Below are positions 52,159 through 62,757 of a DNA stretch of 64,000 bases, one piece after another. Under the pieces are notes generated by a model. The model saw only the letters and a list, made by a program, of their open reading frames with translations. It had not been told where the DNA came from and ran no database searches. This stretch comes from Pseudomonas fluorescens (GTDB lineage: Bacteria; Pseudomonadota; Gammaproteobacteria; Pseudomonadales; Pseudomonadaceae): positions 664,519 to 728,518 of the forward strand of contig NZ_MRST01000027.1 of NCBI RefSeq assembly GCF_001902145.1. Direction: 5' to 3'. A program made the translations under genes and the position numbers. Within the stretch, counting starts at the first letter, position 1. The number at the start of each line of letters is the position of its first letter.

Positions 52159-53031
52159 GTGGCCTTCGACTCGATCTTCAAAGCCGACCTGTTCCAGGGG
52201 CAAACCCTGATCGTCACCGGCGGCGGCAGTGGCATTGGCCGCTGCACCGCCCACGAACTGGCAGCCCTTGGCGCCCGCGTGATCCTGGTGGGGCGCAAGC
52301 CGGACAAGTTGCAGCAGGTAGCCAAGGAAATTACCCAAGACGGCGGCGTCGCCCATTGGCAGGCCTGTGACATCCGCGATGAAGAAGCGGTGAAGGCACT
52401 GGTCACGCAAGTTCTGCACGACCACGGCCCCATCCATGGCCTGGTGAATAACGCCGGCGGCCAATACCCGTCGCCACTGGCCGCGATCAATCAGAAGGGC
52501 TTTGAAACCGTACTGCGCACCAACCTGGTGGGCGGTTTCCTGATGGCGCGGGAAGTGTTCAACCAGTCGATGAGCAAGCACGGTGGCGCGATCGTCAACA
52601 TGCTCGCCGACATGTGGGGCGGCATGCCTGGCATGGGCCACTCCGGCGCGGCGCGCTCCGGCATGGACAACTTCACCAAGACCGCCGCGTTTGAGTGGGG
52701 CTATGCCGGGGTGCGCGTCAACGCCGTGGCGCCTGGCTGGATTGCCTCCAGCGGCATGGACACCTACGAAGGCGCCTTCAAGGCGGTGATTCCCACCCTG
52801 CGTGAGCATGTACCGCTCAAGCGCATCGGCACCGAGTCGGAAGTCAGCGCGGCCATCGTCTTCCTGCTCAGCCCGGCTGCGGCCTTTATCAGCGGCACCA
52901 CCCTGCGCATCGACGGCGCCGCCAGCCTGGGCAGCCGCGCATGGCCGCTGCACCAGGCGCAGGCACCGAGCGAGCCGTTCAATGGATTCCACCGCGCCTA
53001 CCTGCCGGATGTGCTCAAGACGGAGCAATAA
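52159..53031 (+). CDS. atuB: Short-chain dehydrogenase/reductase AtuB (PECR/DECR-like)
   Basis: A 290-aa SDR. The nucleotide motif TGGGSGIG (about 20-27) and NNAGG (near 95) are present. The usual YxxxK active-site motif is not: the position reads HSGAARSGMDNFTK, as in mammalian peroxisomal trans-2-enoyl-CoA reductase (HSGAARAG...) and 2,4-dienoyl-CoA reductases. It is therefore more likely to act on an unsaturated acyl-CoA than on a simple alcohol, although the Atu pathway also needs alcohol and aldehyde oxidation. The start is GTG 52159 after AAGGGA, 12 bases from atuA. Confidence 0.9.
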   Translation: MAFDSIFKADLFQGQTLIVTGGGSGIGRCTAHELAALGARVILVGRKPDKLQQVAKEITQDGGVAHWQACDIRDEEAVKALVTQVLHDHGPIHGLVNNAGGQYPSPLAAINQKGFETVLRTNLVGGFLMAREVFNQSMSKHGGAIVNMLADMWGGMPGMGHSGAARSGMDNFTKTAAFEWGYAGVRVNAVAPGWIASSGMDTYEGAFKAVIPTLREHVPLKRIGTESEVSAAIVFLLSPAAAFISGTTLRIDGAASLGSRAWPLHQAQAPSEPFNGFHRAYLPDVLKTEQ

Positions 53032-53035
53032 CCGC

Positions 53036-54652
53036 ATGCCGATGATTGAAAGTCTGATCGATCCCCACAGCCCACAGTTCGCGCAAAACCGCGAAGCCAT
53101 GCTGGCGTCCATCGCCCAGTTGCGCCAACTGGAACACAACCTGCTGGCCAAGGCCCAGGAAGCCAAGCCCAAGTTCGACAAGCGCGGCCAATTGCTGCCC
53201 CGTGAGCGCCTCAGCCTGCTGCTGGACCCCGGCGCGCCGTTCCTGGAGCTGGCCAGCCTGGCCGGCTACAAACTCCACGACGACAAAGATGGCAGTGCCG
53301 CCGGGGGTGGGCTGATCGCCGGCATCGGCTATGTCAGCGGCGTGCGCATGCTGGTGGTGGCCAACAACAGCGCGATCAAGGGCGGCACCATTTCCCCTTC
53401 CGGGCTGAAGAAATCCCTGCGCCTGCAACAGATCGCCATGGAGAACAAATTGCCGGTGGTGACCCTCGCCGAAAGCGGCGGCGCCAACCTCAACTACGCC
53501 GCCGAGATTTTCGTTGAAGGTGCGCGCAGCTTTGCCAACCAGGCGCGCATGTCGGCCATGGGCTTGCCGCAGATCACCGTGGTGCACGGCTCGGCCACGG
53601 CCGGCGGTGCGTATCAGCCGGGCCTGTCGGATTACGTGGTGGTGGTGCGCGGCAAGGCCAAGCTGTTCCTCGCCGGGCCACCGTTGCTCAAGGCCGCCAC
53701 CGGCGAAATCGCCACCGATGAAGAACTGGGGGGCGCGCAGATGCACGCGCAAACCGCCGGCACCGCTGAGTACTTGGCCCAAGACGATGCCGACGGCGTG
53801 CGCATCGTGCGTGAAATTGTGGGCCTGCTGCCCTGGAATGACCGCTTGCCGCACGCGCCACAACGCGCCTATCGCGAACCGCTGTACCCGATTGAAGAGC
53901 TGTTGGGGCTGATTCCCGACGACCCGAAAAAACCCTACGACGTGCGCGAGATCCTGGCGCGCCTGGCCGACGGTTCGAACCTGCTGGAATTCAAGGGCGA
54001 GTTCGACCCCCACACCGTCTGCGCCCATCTGCATATCCAGGGGCGCGCCGTGGGGGTGATCGGCAATAACGGCCCCATCACCCCGAAGGGCGCGAGCAAG
54101 GCCGCGCAGTTTATCCAGCTGTGCGACCAGAGCCGTACGCCGCTGCTGTTCTTGCATAACACCACCGGCTTCATGGTGGGCACCGAGTCGGAACAGCAAG
54201 GGGTGATCAAGCACGGCGCGAAGATGATCCAGGCGGTGGCCAATGCCCGTGTGCCTAAACTCACCATCGTGGTCGGTGGTTCCTACGGTGCCGGCAACTA
54301 CGCAATGTGCGGCCGCGGCCTGGACCCGCGCTTTATCTTCGCCTGGCCCAACAGCCGCACCGCGGTGATGGGCGGTGCACAAGCGGGCAAGGTGCTGCGC
54401 ATTGTCACCGAGGCCAAGCAACTCAAGGACGGCCTGGTGCCTGACCCCAAGGTGCTCGACATGCTCGAACAGGTCACCGCGCAGAAGCTCGACAGCCAGT
54501 CCACCGCCCTCTACGGCAGCGCCAACCTGTGGGACGACGGGCTGATTGACCCACGGGATACCCGCACCTTGCTCGGATTTTTGCTGGATATCTGTCACGA
54601 AGCCGAACTGCGGCAACTGCAACCGAACAGCTTTGGTGTGGCGCGTTTCTAA
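53036..54652 (+). CDS. atuC: Geranyl-CoA carboxylase beta subunit AtuC
   Basis: A 538-aa carboxyltransferase subunit moving CO2 from biotin to geranyl-CoA. Carboxyltransferase N- and C-domain signatures are seen: RGQLLPRERLSLLLDPG (about 43-60), LAESGGANL (about 145), GSATAGGAYQPGLSDYVV (about 185-200), FLHNTTGFMVG (about 373), VVGGSYGAGNYAMCGR (about 413-428) and AWPNSRTAVMGGAQAG. Paired with the biotin-bearing AtuF. ATG 53036 lies four bases after the atuB stop. Paralogous methylcrotonyl-CoA carboxylase (LiuB) is the main alternative; operon context decides for AtuC. Confidence 0.93.
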   Translation: MPMIESLIDPHSPQFAQNREAMLASIAQLRQLEHNLLAKAQEAKPKFDKRGQLLPRERLSLLLDPGAPFLELASLAGYKLHDDKDGSAAGGGLIAGIGYVSGVRMLVVANNSAIKGGTISPSGLKKSLRLQQIAMENKLPVVTLAESGGANLNYAAEIFVEGARSFANQARMSAMGLPQITVVHGSATAGGAYQPGLSDYVVVVRGKAKLFLAGPPLLKAATGEIATDEELGGAQMHAQTAGTAEYLAQDDADGVRIVREIVGLLPWNDRLPHAPQRAYREPLYPIEELLGLIPDDPKKPYDVREILARLADGSNLLEFKGEFDPHTVCAHLHIQGRAVGVIGNNGPITPKGASKAAQFIQLCDQSRTPLLFLHNTTGFMVGTESEQQGVIKHGAKMIQAVANARVPKLTIVVGGSYGAGNYAMCGRGLDPRFIFAWPNSRTAVMGGAQAGKVLRIVTEAKQLKDGLVPDPKVLDMLEQVTAQKLDSQSTALYGSANLWDDGLIDPRDTRTLLGFLLDICHEAELRQLQPNSFGVARF

Positions 54653-54669
54653 TCAGGAGAACAATAAAA

Positions 54670-55827
54670 ATGATCTTCACCCAGGAACACCAGGAACTGC
54701 GCCGCACCGTGCGCGCCTTCGTCGACCGCGAGATCAACCCGCACGTGGATGAATGGGAAAAAGCCGGGCGCTTTCCCATTCACGAAATCTTCCGCAAGGC
54801 CGGCGACCTCGGCCTGCTGGGCATCTCCAAACCGGAAAAATTCGGCGGCATGGGCCTGGACTACAGCTACTCCATTGTCGCCGCCGAAGAGTTCGGCACC
54901 ATCCGCTGCGGCGGCATCCCCATGTCCATCGGCGTGCAGACCGATATGTGCACCCCGGCCCTGGCGCGCTTCGGCTCCGATGAACTGCGCGAAGAGTTCC
55001 TGCGCCCGGCCATCAGCGGCGAACAGGTCGGCTGCATCGGCGTCTCGGAAACCGGTGCCGGCTCCGACGTGGCCGGGCTCAAGACCCATGCGCGCAAGGA
55101 TGGCGACGACTACGTGATCAACGGCAGCAAGATGTGGATCACCAATTCGCCCAGCGCCGACTTCATCTGCCTGCTGGCCAACACCTCGGACGACAAGCCG
55201 CACATCAACAAATCCCTGATCATGGTGCCGATGAACAGCCCCGGCATCAGCGTCAGCCCGCCGTTGGAAAAACTCGGCATGCACAGCTCCGAGACCGCCC
55301 AGGTGTTTTTCGACGGCGTGCGCGTACCGCAACGCAACCGCATCGGCCACGAAGGCGCGGGCTTCATGATGCAGATGTTGCAGTTCCAGGAAGAACGCCT
55401 GTTTGGCGCGGCCAATATGATCAAGGGCCTGGAGTACTGCATCGACAGCACCATCGAATACTGCAAGGAGCGCCAGACCTTCGGCAAGGCGTTGATCGAC
55501 AACCAGGTGATCCACTTTCGCCTGGCGGAACTGGCCACCGAAATCGAATGCCTGCGCGCCTTGGTCTACCAGGCCACCGAGCAATACATCAACGGCCAGG
55601 ACGTCACCCGGCTGGCCTCGATGGCCAAGCTCAAGGCCGGGCGCCTGGGCCGTGAGGTCAGCGACAGTTGCCTGCAGTATTGGGGCGGCATGGGCTTCAT
55701 GTGGGACAACCCGGTGGCCCGCGCCTATCGCGACGTGCGCCTGGTGTCGATTGGCGGCGGTGCCGACGAAATCATGCTGGGCATAATCTGCAAACTGATG
55801 GGCACCCTGCCCGGTAAAAAGCCATGA
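54670..55827 (+). CDS. atuD: Citronellyl-CoA dehydrogenase AtuD
   Basis: A 385-aa FAD acyl-CoA dehydrogenase introducing the double bond that turns citronellyl-CoA into geranyl-CoA. Family blocks are GCIGVSETGAGSDVAGL (FAD/substrate loop, about 120-136), MWITNSPSADFICLLA (about 155-170), RQTFGKALIDNQVIHF (about 272-287) and the C-terminal WGGMGFMWDNPVARAYRDVR (about 338-357). Full length. A GGAGA site precedes the ATG. Its stop overlaps the atuE start by four bases. Confidence 0.92.
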   Translation: MIFTQEHQELRRTVRAFVDREINPHVDEWEKAGRFPIHEIFRKAGDLGLLGISKPEKFGGMGLDYSYSIVAAEEFGTIRCGGIPMSIGVQTDMCTPALARFGSDELREEFLRPAISGEQVGCIGVSETGAGSDVAGLKTHARKDGDDYVINGSKMWITNSPSADFICLLANTSDDKPHINKSLIMVPMNSPGISVSPPLEKLGMHSSETAQVFFDGVRVPQRNRIGHEGAGFMMQMLQFQEERLFGAANMIKGLEYCIDSTIEYCKERQTFGKALIDNQVIHFRLAELATEIECLRALVYQATEQYINGQDVTRLASMAKLKAGRLGREVSDSCLQYWGGMGFMWDNPVARAYRDVRLVSIGGGADEIMLGIICKLMGTLPGKKP

Positions 55828-56585
55828 ACACCTTGCTGCTAGAAGCCCATAACGGCGTGCTGCATATCACCCTCAACCGGCCCGAATGCCGCAATGCAAT
55901 GAGTCTTGAAATGGTGAATGAGCTGCGTGCGGTACTGGCGCAGTTGGACAGCCAGGTGCGCGCCGTGGTGATCAGCGGCGCGGGCGGGCATTTTTGCGCG
56001 GGGGCCGATGTGAAGGATCTGGTCGGCGCGGGGGGTCAGTTGCAAGCGTTGAACCGCGCATTTGGCACCTTGCTGCAAGAGGTGCAGGCACTGGCACCCG
56101 TGGTGATCGCGGTGCTGCAAGGCGCGGTGCTGGGCGGTGGGTTCGGGCTGGCGTGCGTGAGTGATATTGCGATTGCAGAGGGCCAGGCGCAGTTCGGCTT
56201 GCCCGAGACCCGCCTGGGGTTGTTGCCGGCGCAGATTGCGCCGTTTGTGGTCAAGCGTATTGGCCTTACCCACACTCGGCGCCTGGCGCTGACGGCGGCG
56301 CGGTTTGATGGGGTGGAGGCTGGGCGGCTGGGAGTGGTGCATTTTGTCGAGCACGACTCCCAGGCATTGGCGCAGCGGGTGGATGAGGTATTGGGGCAGG
56401 TGTTGCAGTGTGCGCCGGGGGCGAACGCACGGACTAAAGCGCTGTTGCTGGCCAGTGTGGATGAGCCCCTTGAGGCCGTGCTGGATCGCGGGGCGCAGTG
56501 GTTTGCCGAGGCGGTGAGGAGTGAAGAAGGGGTTGAGGGGACGCAGGCGTTTGTGCAGAAGCGAAAGCCGAGTTGGTGCAAATGA
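55824..56585 (+). CDS. atuE: Isohexenylglutaconyl-CoA hydratase AtuE
   Basis: A 253-aa crotonase-family hydratase acting on the carboxylated product of AtuC/AtuF. It has NRPECRNAMSLEM (about 18-30), SGAGGHFCAGADVKDL (about 53-68, first oxyanion part) and LQGAVLGGGFGLACVSDIAIA (about 97-117, second oxyanion part), then the FGLPETRLGLLP helix. The ATG overlaps atuD (ATGA). The 3' third is richer in G-rich codons than the rest. A REP pair follows before atuF. Confidence 0.9.
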   Translation: MNTLLLEAHNGVLHITLNRPECRNAMSLEMVNELRAVLAQLDSQVRAVVISGAGGHFCAGADVKDLVGAGGQLQALNRAFGTLLQEVQALAPVVIAVLQGAVLGGGFGLACVSDIAIAEGQAQFGLPETRLGLLPAQIAPFVVKRIGLTHTRRLALTAARFDGVEAGRLGVVHFVEHDSQALAQRVDEVLGQVLQCAPGANARTKALLLASVDEPLEAVLDRGAQWFAEAVRSEEGVEGTQAFVQKRKPSWCK

Positions 56586-56589
56586 CGCC

Positions 56590-56656
56590 TTCGCGAGCAA
56601 GCCCGCTCCCACATTTGAAATGCATTCCAACCTGTGGGAGCGGGCTTGCTCGCGAA
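56590..56656. repeat. Paired inverted REP element inside the atu operon
   Basis: TCGCGAGCAAGCCCGCTCCC and its inverse lie in the 111-base gap between atuE and atuF, the only such element within this operon, and may tune the ratio of AtuF to AtuC. Confidence 0.88.
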
Positions 56657-56696
56657 GAGGCCAGAACAAACACCCCATCAGCCAAGGGATAACCCA

Positions 56697-58580
<1,884 letters not shown>

Positions 58581-58655
58581 CGCCCCTAGGCGGAACTACA
58601 GGGCCGGGCTACGCTCTATCCCCATCAGGAAGGGACGAGTACGGGAACCTGCACC

Positions 58656-59198
58656 ATGCCTCATTGGCTGATTATTGACCTTGAAGCCACAACGGATGAC
58701 GGCGGCTGGCCCGTGACGGAGATGGAAGTCATCGAGATCGGCGCCAGCCTGGTCAACCGCCAGGGCCGCGAACTGGACCACTTCCAGCGCTTTGTGCGGC
58801 CCTTGCGGCGGCCATTGCTGACACCCTTTTGCCGCAAACTCACCCATATTACCCAGGGCAATATCGACATGGCCGCGCCGATCACCGAGGTGTGGCCGCT
58901 GTTCGAGCGCTGGCTGGGCCAACATCAGCCACGCCTGGAAGGCTGGGCCAGCTGGGGTGACTATGATCGCGTGCAGCTTGAGCTGGAGTGGCAGCGCCAT
59001 GGCCTCGCCAGCGCCCTGGGCGAAACCCCGCATGTGAACCTCAAGCAACGCTTTGCCAAGGCCCGGCGCCTGGACAAGCCGCTGGGGCTCAATGGTGCGC
59101 TGCAATTAGCCGGAATGCAGTTCAATGGCCAGCAGCATCGCGCCCTGGAGGATGCACGCAATACCGCGCGCCTGCTGCCACTGATTTTGCCGGTCTAG
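58656..59198 (+). CDS. DEDDh-family 3'-5' exonuclease
   Basis: A 180-aa exonuclease-domain protein. The DEDDh residues are visible: D8 and E10 in LIIDLEATTDD, an Asp near 103 in SWGDYDRVQLE, and H161 and D166 in HRALEDARNTARLL. It resembles the ERI-1/KapD-like inhibitor-of-sporulation exonuclease group more than DNA polymerase III epsilon. Substrate (RNA ends or oligonucleotides) is not known. It stands alone between atuF and ppnP. Confidence 0.85.
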   Translation: MPHWLIIDLEATTDDGGWPVTEMEVIEIGASLVNRQGRELDHFQRFVRPLRRPLLTPFCRKLTHITQGNIDMAAPITEVWPLFERWLGQHQPRLEGWASWGDYDRVQLELEWQRHGLASALGETPHVNLKQRFAKARRLDKPLGLNGALQLAGMQFNGQQHRALEDARNTARLLPLILPV

Positions 59199-59247
59199 GC
59201 AGCGCCCACAGCCTTGGGCATACTGGCCAGCCATTTTCTTGCTGCTC

Positions 59248-59348
59248 TGTAGGAGCGAGCTTGCTCGCAAAGATCGCCAACGATAACGCAGCGCTTCTGG
59301 TTAAACGCGGTGTTCTCAGGTTTTTCGCGAGCAAGCTCGCTCCTACAG
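59248..59348. repeat. Paired inverted REP element
   Basis: GTAGGAGCGAGCTTGCTCGC and its inverse between the exonuclease and ppnP genes; the left unit carries one change (CTCGCAAAG instead of CTCGCGAAG). Confidence 0.9.
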
Positions 59349-59388
59349 TGGTTGGCGTAAGCCTTGACCCTTTTCCGAGGATCCACCC

Positions 59389-59673
59389 ATGTTCAAAGTC
59401 AACGAGTACTTCGACGGCACCGTCAAGTCGATCGCTTTCGGCACCGCAGAAGGGCCGGCGACCATCGGCGTGATGGCTCCGGGTGAATACGAATTCGGCA
59501 CCGCCCAACGTGAAATCATGCACGTGGTCTCCGGCGCCCTGACCGTGAAGCTGCCCGACAGCAGCGACTGGGAAACCTTCGCTGCCGGCAGCCAGTTCAA
59601 CGTACCGGCCAACAGCAAGTTCCAATTGAAGGTTGCGGTGGACACCGCCTACCTGTGCGAATACCGCGGCTAA
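59389..59673 (+). CDS. ppnP: Pyrimidine/purine nucleoside phosphorylase PpnP
   Basis: A 94-aa single-domain cupin (YaiE/DUF1255) that phosphorolyses several nucleosides. Signature blocks are VNEYFDGTVKSIAF (about 4-17), TIGVMAPGEYEFGTA (about 25-39), EIMHVVSGALTVKLP (about 42-56) and FNVPANSKFQLKV (about 69-81), ending AYLCEYRG. Full length, strong CGAGGA upstream. Followed by a strong shared terminator. Confidence 0.94.
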   Translation: MFKVNEYFDGTVKSIAFGTAEGPATIGVMAPGEYEFGTAQREIMHVVSGALTVKLPDSSDWETFAAGSQFNVPANSKFQLKVAVDTAYLCEYRG

Positions 59674-59687
59674 GCACTCCCCGCCAC

Positions 59688-59724
59688 AAAAAAAAGCCCG
59701 TCTCCCACGAGACGGGCTTTTTTT
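59688..59724. terminator. Bidirectional rho-independent terminator
   Basis: AGCCCGTCTC, loop, GAGACGGGCT, with an A run before and a T run after. It serves ppnP on the plus strand and the MOSC gene on the minus strand. Confidence 0.92.
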
Positions 59725-60529
59725 ATTCCAGCACCGTTACCGGCATGCCGACTTCCAGGTGCCCGATGCCATCGTTGACCAGGTTCTGGCCGAACATCGC
59801 GCCCTTTTCGGTCTTGCGGTAGGTTTCCAGTGTCGCGAAGGGCTCGCGGTCGGGGCTGCGCTCACCGGTCTGGGGGTCGATGGTGGTGAGGATGCACCGC
59901 GAGCACGGCTTGACCACCCGAAATTCCACGTCGCCGATGCGCAAGCGCTTCCAGCCGTCTTCGGCGAAAGCCTCGGCGCCTTCGATGACCAGGTTGGGAC
60001 GAAAACGCAGCATCTGCATCGGGCGGCCGATCTTTTCACACAAGTCGTCGAGGGAGCCCTGGCCGATCAACAGCAATGGGTAGCCGTCAGCGAAGCCCAC
60101 CTTGTCGTCATCCTTGCCATACCCGGCTTCGGTGGTACGCGCACGTTCCAGGGGCAGTTGCACCAGGCGCGTCGGCTTGCCAATGAATGCGCTGACCCAG
60201 GCCGCGGCCTCATCGCCAGCATCCGGCACACGCAGGGTGTCGCGCCAGATGGTCACACCGCGCAGTTCGCTGGCGCTGCCAGGCAATGCCACATCCAACG
60301 GCGCGTAGCCCGGCGAACTCAGGGTCAGGCCCCCGCTGCTGTTCCACAACGCCGAGAGCTGGCTCATCTTCGCCACGGCCCGCTGCGTCAGGAAGCGCCC
60401 GCTGGCTTCATCCACCAGCATCCAGCGTCGATCCCCGTCCAACCCGAGTTTATCCAGGCCAGTCTGCTGCAAGGCTTCGGCCCTGCCGGACTTCAAGGGG
60501 TAACGGTACAACGCGCTGAGACGCAGCAT
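59723..60529 (-). CDS. MOSC-domain protein (YcbX-like, without ferredoxin domain)
   Basis: A 268-aa protein with an N-terminal beta-barrel MOSC_N domain (LSALYRYPLKSGRAEAL, GDRRWMLVDEASGRFLTQR) and a C-terminal MOSC domain (FRPNLVIEGAEAFAEDGW near 175-192, and VVKPCSRCILTTID near 207-220 with the Cys expected to bind sulfur or molybdenum cofactor). E. coli YcbX has an extra 2Fe-2S domain, missing here. A role in reducing N-hydroxylated bases with molybdenum cofactor is known for YcbX; for this protein it is inference. Confidence 0.88.
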   Translation of the reverse strand: MLRLSALYRYPLKSGRAEALQQTGLDKLGLDGDRRWMLVDEASGRFLTQRAVAKMSQLSALWNSSGGLTLSSPGYAPLDVALPGSASELRGVTIWRDTLRVPDAGDEAAAWVSAFIGKPTRLVQLPLERARTTEAGYGKDDDKVGFADGYPLLLIGQGSLDDLCEKIGRPMQMLRFRPNLVIEGAEAFAEDGWKRLRIGDVEFRVVKPCSRCILTTIDPQTGERSPDREPFATLETYRKTEKGAMFGQNLVNDGIGHLEVGMPVTVLE

Positions 60530-60567
60530 GGGCCTGCCTTCCTAGGAAACAAAGTGTCATCCTAAAG

Positions 60568-61503
60568 TCAGGCGGGCATTTCGTCCAACATCAGTCGCTG
60601 GCGCACCACGTCCACCAGCTTGTCCGGCTGGAATTTGGAGAGGAAATTGTCGCAGCCGACCTTCTTGACCATCGAGTCATTGAAGCTGCCCGACAGCGAG
60701 GTGTGCATCACCACGTACAGACCACGCAGGCGCGGGTCGTTGCGGATTTCGGTAGTGAGACGGTAACCATCCATCTCGGGCATTTCGGCGTCGGTGAAGA
60801 TCATCAGCAGTTTGTCGGTCATCACCTGGCCGCTGTCGGCCCAGGCCTTGAGCATGTTCAGGGCCTTGAGGCCGTCGCTGGCGACGTGCATCTTCACGCC
60901 CAACTGGCCCAGGGTGTCACGCAGCTGCGACAAGGCCACATTGGAATCATCCACCAGCAGCACTTCGCGGCCACGGGCACGCTCCAGCACCGGGTCTTCA
61001 AGTTTGTCCCGGGAGACCTTGGCGTTGTAGGGCACGATCTCGGCGAGGACTTTTTCCACGTCGATGATTTCCACCAGTTGCTCATCGACCTTGCTGATGG
61101 CGGTGAGGTAGTGCTGGCGACCGGCGCTGGTCGGCGGCGGCAGGATGGCTTCCCAGTTCATGTTGACGATGCGGTCCACGCCGCCCACCAGGAACGCCTG
61201 CACCGAGCGGTTGTACTCGGTGACGATGATGGTGCTGTTGGGGCCCGGCACCAAAGGGCGCATGCCGATGGCCTGGGACAGGTCGATCACCGGCAGGGTC
61301 TGGCCACGCAGGTTGACCACCCCGCACACGAACGGGTGGCGCTGGGGCATGAGGGTCAGCTTGGGCAATTGCAGGACTTCCTGCACCTTGAACACGTTGA
61401 TCGCGAACAACTGCCGCCCGGCCAGGCGGAACATGAGAATCTCCAGGCGATTCTCCCCCACCAATTGCGTGCGTTGATCTACCGTGTCGAGAATGCCGGC
61501 CAT
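60568..61503 (-). CDS. cheV: Chemotaxis coupling protein CheV
   Basis: A 311-aa CheW-receiver fusion. The CheW domain (about 1-160: LEILMFRLAGRQLFAINVFKVQEVL, VCGVVNLRGQTLPVIDL) couples receptors to CheA; the receiver domain (about 180-305) has its acidic pair in LLVDDSN, the phospho-Asp in FTDAEMPEMDG near 238 and a Lys in FLSKFQPD. ATG 61503 follows GGAG. A FliA-type promoter lies 60-86 bases upstream. Confidence 0.93.
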   Translation of the reverse strand: MAGILDTVDQRTQLVGENRLEILMFRLAGRQLFAINVFKVQEVLQLPKLTLMPQRHPFVCGVVNLRGQTLPVIDLSQAIGMRPLVPGPNSTIIVTEYNRSVQAFLVGGVDRIVNMNWEAILPPPTSAGRQHYLTAISKVDEQLVEIIDVEKVLAEIVPYNAKVSRDKLEDPVLERARGREVLLVDDSNVALSQLRDTLGQLGVKMHVASDGLKALNMLKAWADSGQVMTDKLLMIFTDAEMPEMDGYRLTTEIRNDPRLRGLYVVMHTSLSGSFNDSMVKKVGCDNFLSKFQPDKLVDVVRQRLMLDEMPA

Positions 61504-61562
61504 TGAAAGCTCCTGGTGTACACGCAGGTGTGCGCTGAAGGGTGTGCGGTTCGTATAGGCGG

Positions 61563-61589
61563 TTATCGGCGGCAAGCACCAAACCTTGA
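61563..61589 (-). promoter_or_regulatory. FliA (sigma-28) promoter of cheV
   Basis: On the minus strand TCAAGGTT, 11 bases, GCCGATAA. The -10 element is a perfect sigma-28 match and the -35 element matches TAAAGTTT at most positions, with the correct spacer, placing cheV in the late flagellar regulon. Confidence 0.8.
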
Positions 61590-61616
61590 CCCTGCTAAAA
61601 TGCCATGCAAACACAT

Positions 61617-61635
61617 TGATGTCACACTGACATCA
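61617..61635. promoter_or_regulatory. Palindrome TGATGTCA-N3-TGACATCA
   Basis: Two perfect 8-base arms around CAC, 28 bases behind the cheV -35 element. The rest of the gap 61504-62051 shows no convincing gene; a frame of 85 codons at 61798 has no ribosome site. Confidence 0.45.
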
Positions 61636-62051
61636 TGCTTTACTGCATTCACCTCTTCCGAACCCTTGCAACGACCCCCGCACGACACTCGAATCGGCGC
61701 GCGGTTCCACCTCGTAAGGGATTCCCCTATGCGCAATCAGGCCCAACCTGATATTCGCGATATCTAATAGCCATTAATGTGACGCCATTCTCATTGCATG
61801 AATGGAGTCAGGCTTTTGTTTGCCATCCCCAGCCCTTGGCCCACAGGCCTTTCAGGCACTCACGTATCGGCAACTGAAGTCGTGTCATCCCTCACACCCG
61901 GGGCTACATACGACTTTCGTGAGCATTTCAATAAACGTCCTACTGGAATATCGGAATCGACCTACAAGTCCGAGTCGTGTTTCAGCGCTAGTTTTAAGCC
62001 ATTCACCCGGTGCGACATCTCATCACCCGATCTTTTGTTAGGGAGACTTGC

Positions 62052-62498
62052 ATGATGAACGACGGTAAGGAGTGGCAACTTGCATTTCCCGAGTTCCTGC
62101 ACGAGGCTGAAAAGCTGCTGAACAAGTCAGAAGAGTGCTTGAGCCACCTGCATTTGATTCCAAACGACAGTGACGCCGTCGAATGCATGAAAGTCAGCTT
62201 GAGCAAGCTCGCCGAGCGTGCGGACTGCCTGGCCTTGCAGGCGATCAGCGAGTTTTCCCGGAAAATTCAATACCTGATCGCCAATGCCGTGAGCCCCATG
62301 CAATTGCATGATCAGGCGCTGGATGCCTTGCACGACTGCCTGACGCTGCTGGCCTGGCAACTGGAATTCATCGACCCCCACACGGGCATATTGAGCCTGG
62401 ATGATGGTGAGCAAAGGTCATTGATTGAGGCGGCCAGCATGCAGATCCCGCAAAAAGATCAAAAATACACGGCGCAGCCTGAGGTCCGCCTGCAGTAA
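62052..62498 (+). CDS. HPt-like helical protein lacking the phospho-His
   Basis: A 148-aa cytoplasmic all-helical protein not firmly recognised. The N-terminal half (FLHEAEKLLNKSEECLSHLHLIPNDSDAVECMKVSLSKLAERADCL) resembles the CheA-type HPt bundle, but where HPt proteins carry HxxKG this one reads LSKLAERADC, without a His to phosphorylate. The start is ATG 62052 (MMNDGKEW) with GGGAG nine bases upstream. It is 259 bases before a NarL-type sensor/regulator pair and might be a decoy or structural partner; that is conjecture. Confidence 0.7.
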   Translation: MMNDGKEWQLAFPEFLHEAEKLLNKSEECLSHLHLIPNDSDAVECMKVSLSKLAERADCLALQAISEFSRKIQYLIANAVSPMQLHDQALDALHDCLTLLAWQLEFIDPHTGILSLDDGEQRSLIEAASMQIPQKDQKYTAQPEVRLQ

Positions 62499-62757
62499 AT
62501 ATCAATTAGCCATCAATGCGATCGTTATACAAACCAACTTCGTTAATACAACTTTCCACTTTCAACGCTGGAATTACCGCCCAGAGTATTCGTGTGGGTC
62601 ATACACCAATCAGGCGACCAACGGTAAGAGCGGTGGTACTATGCCCCGCTCGAAATGTTTTAACTTTACCCTGTTTAAAAACGATTCGGCTGCGCATTCC
62701 AGACAGAGCCCGGTCAACCGGCCTCCCCGCAGTGAACCCTCATTGGCTCCATCCGCT

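Noticed and set aside
61798..62055. An 85-codon plus-strand frame upstream of the HPt-like gene
   Set aside because: No ribosome site, no domain, and it overlaps the well-supported start at 62052.
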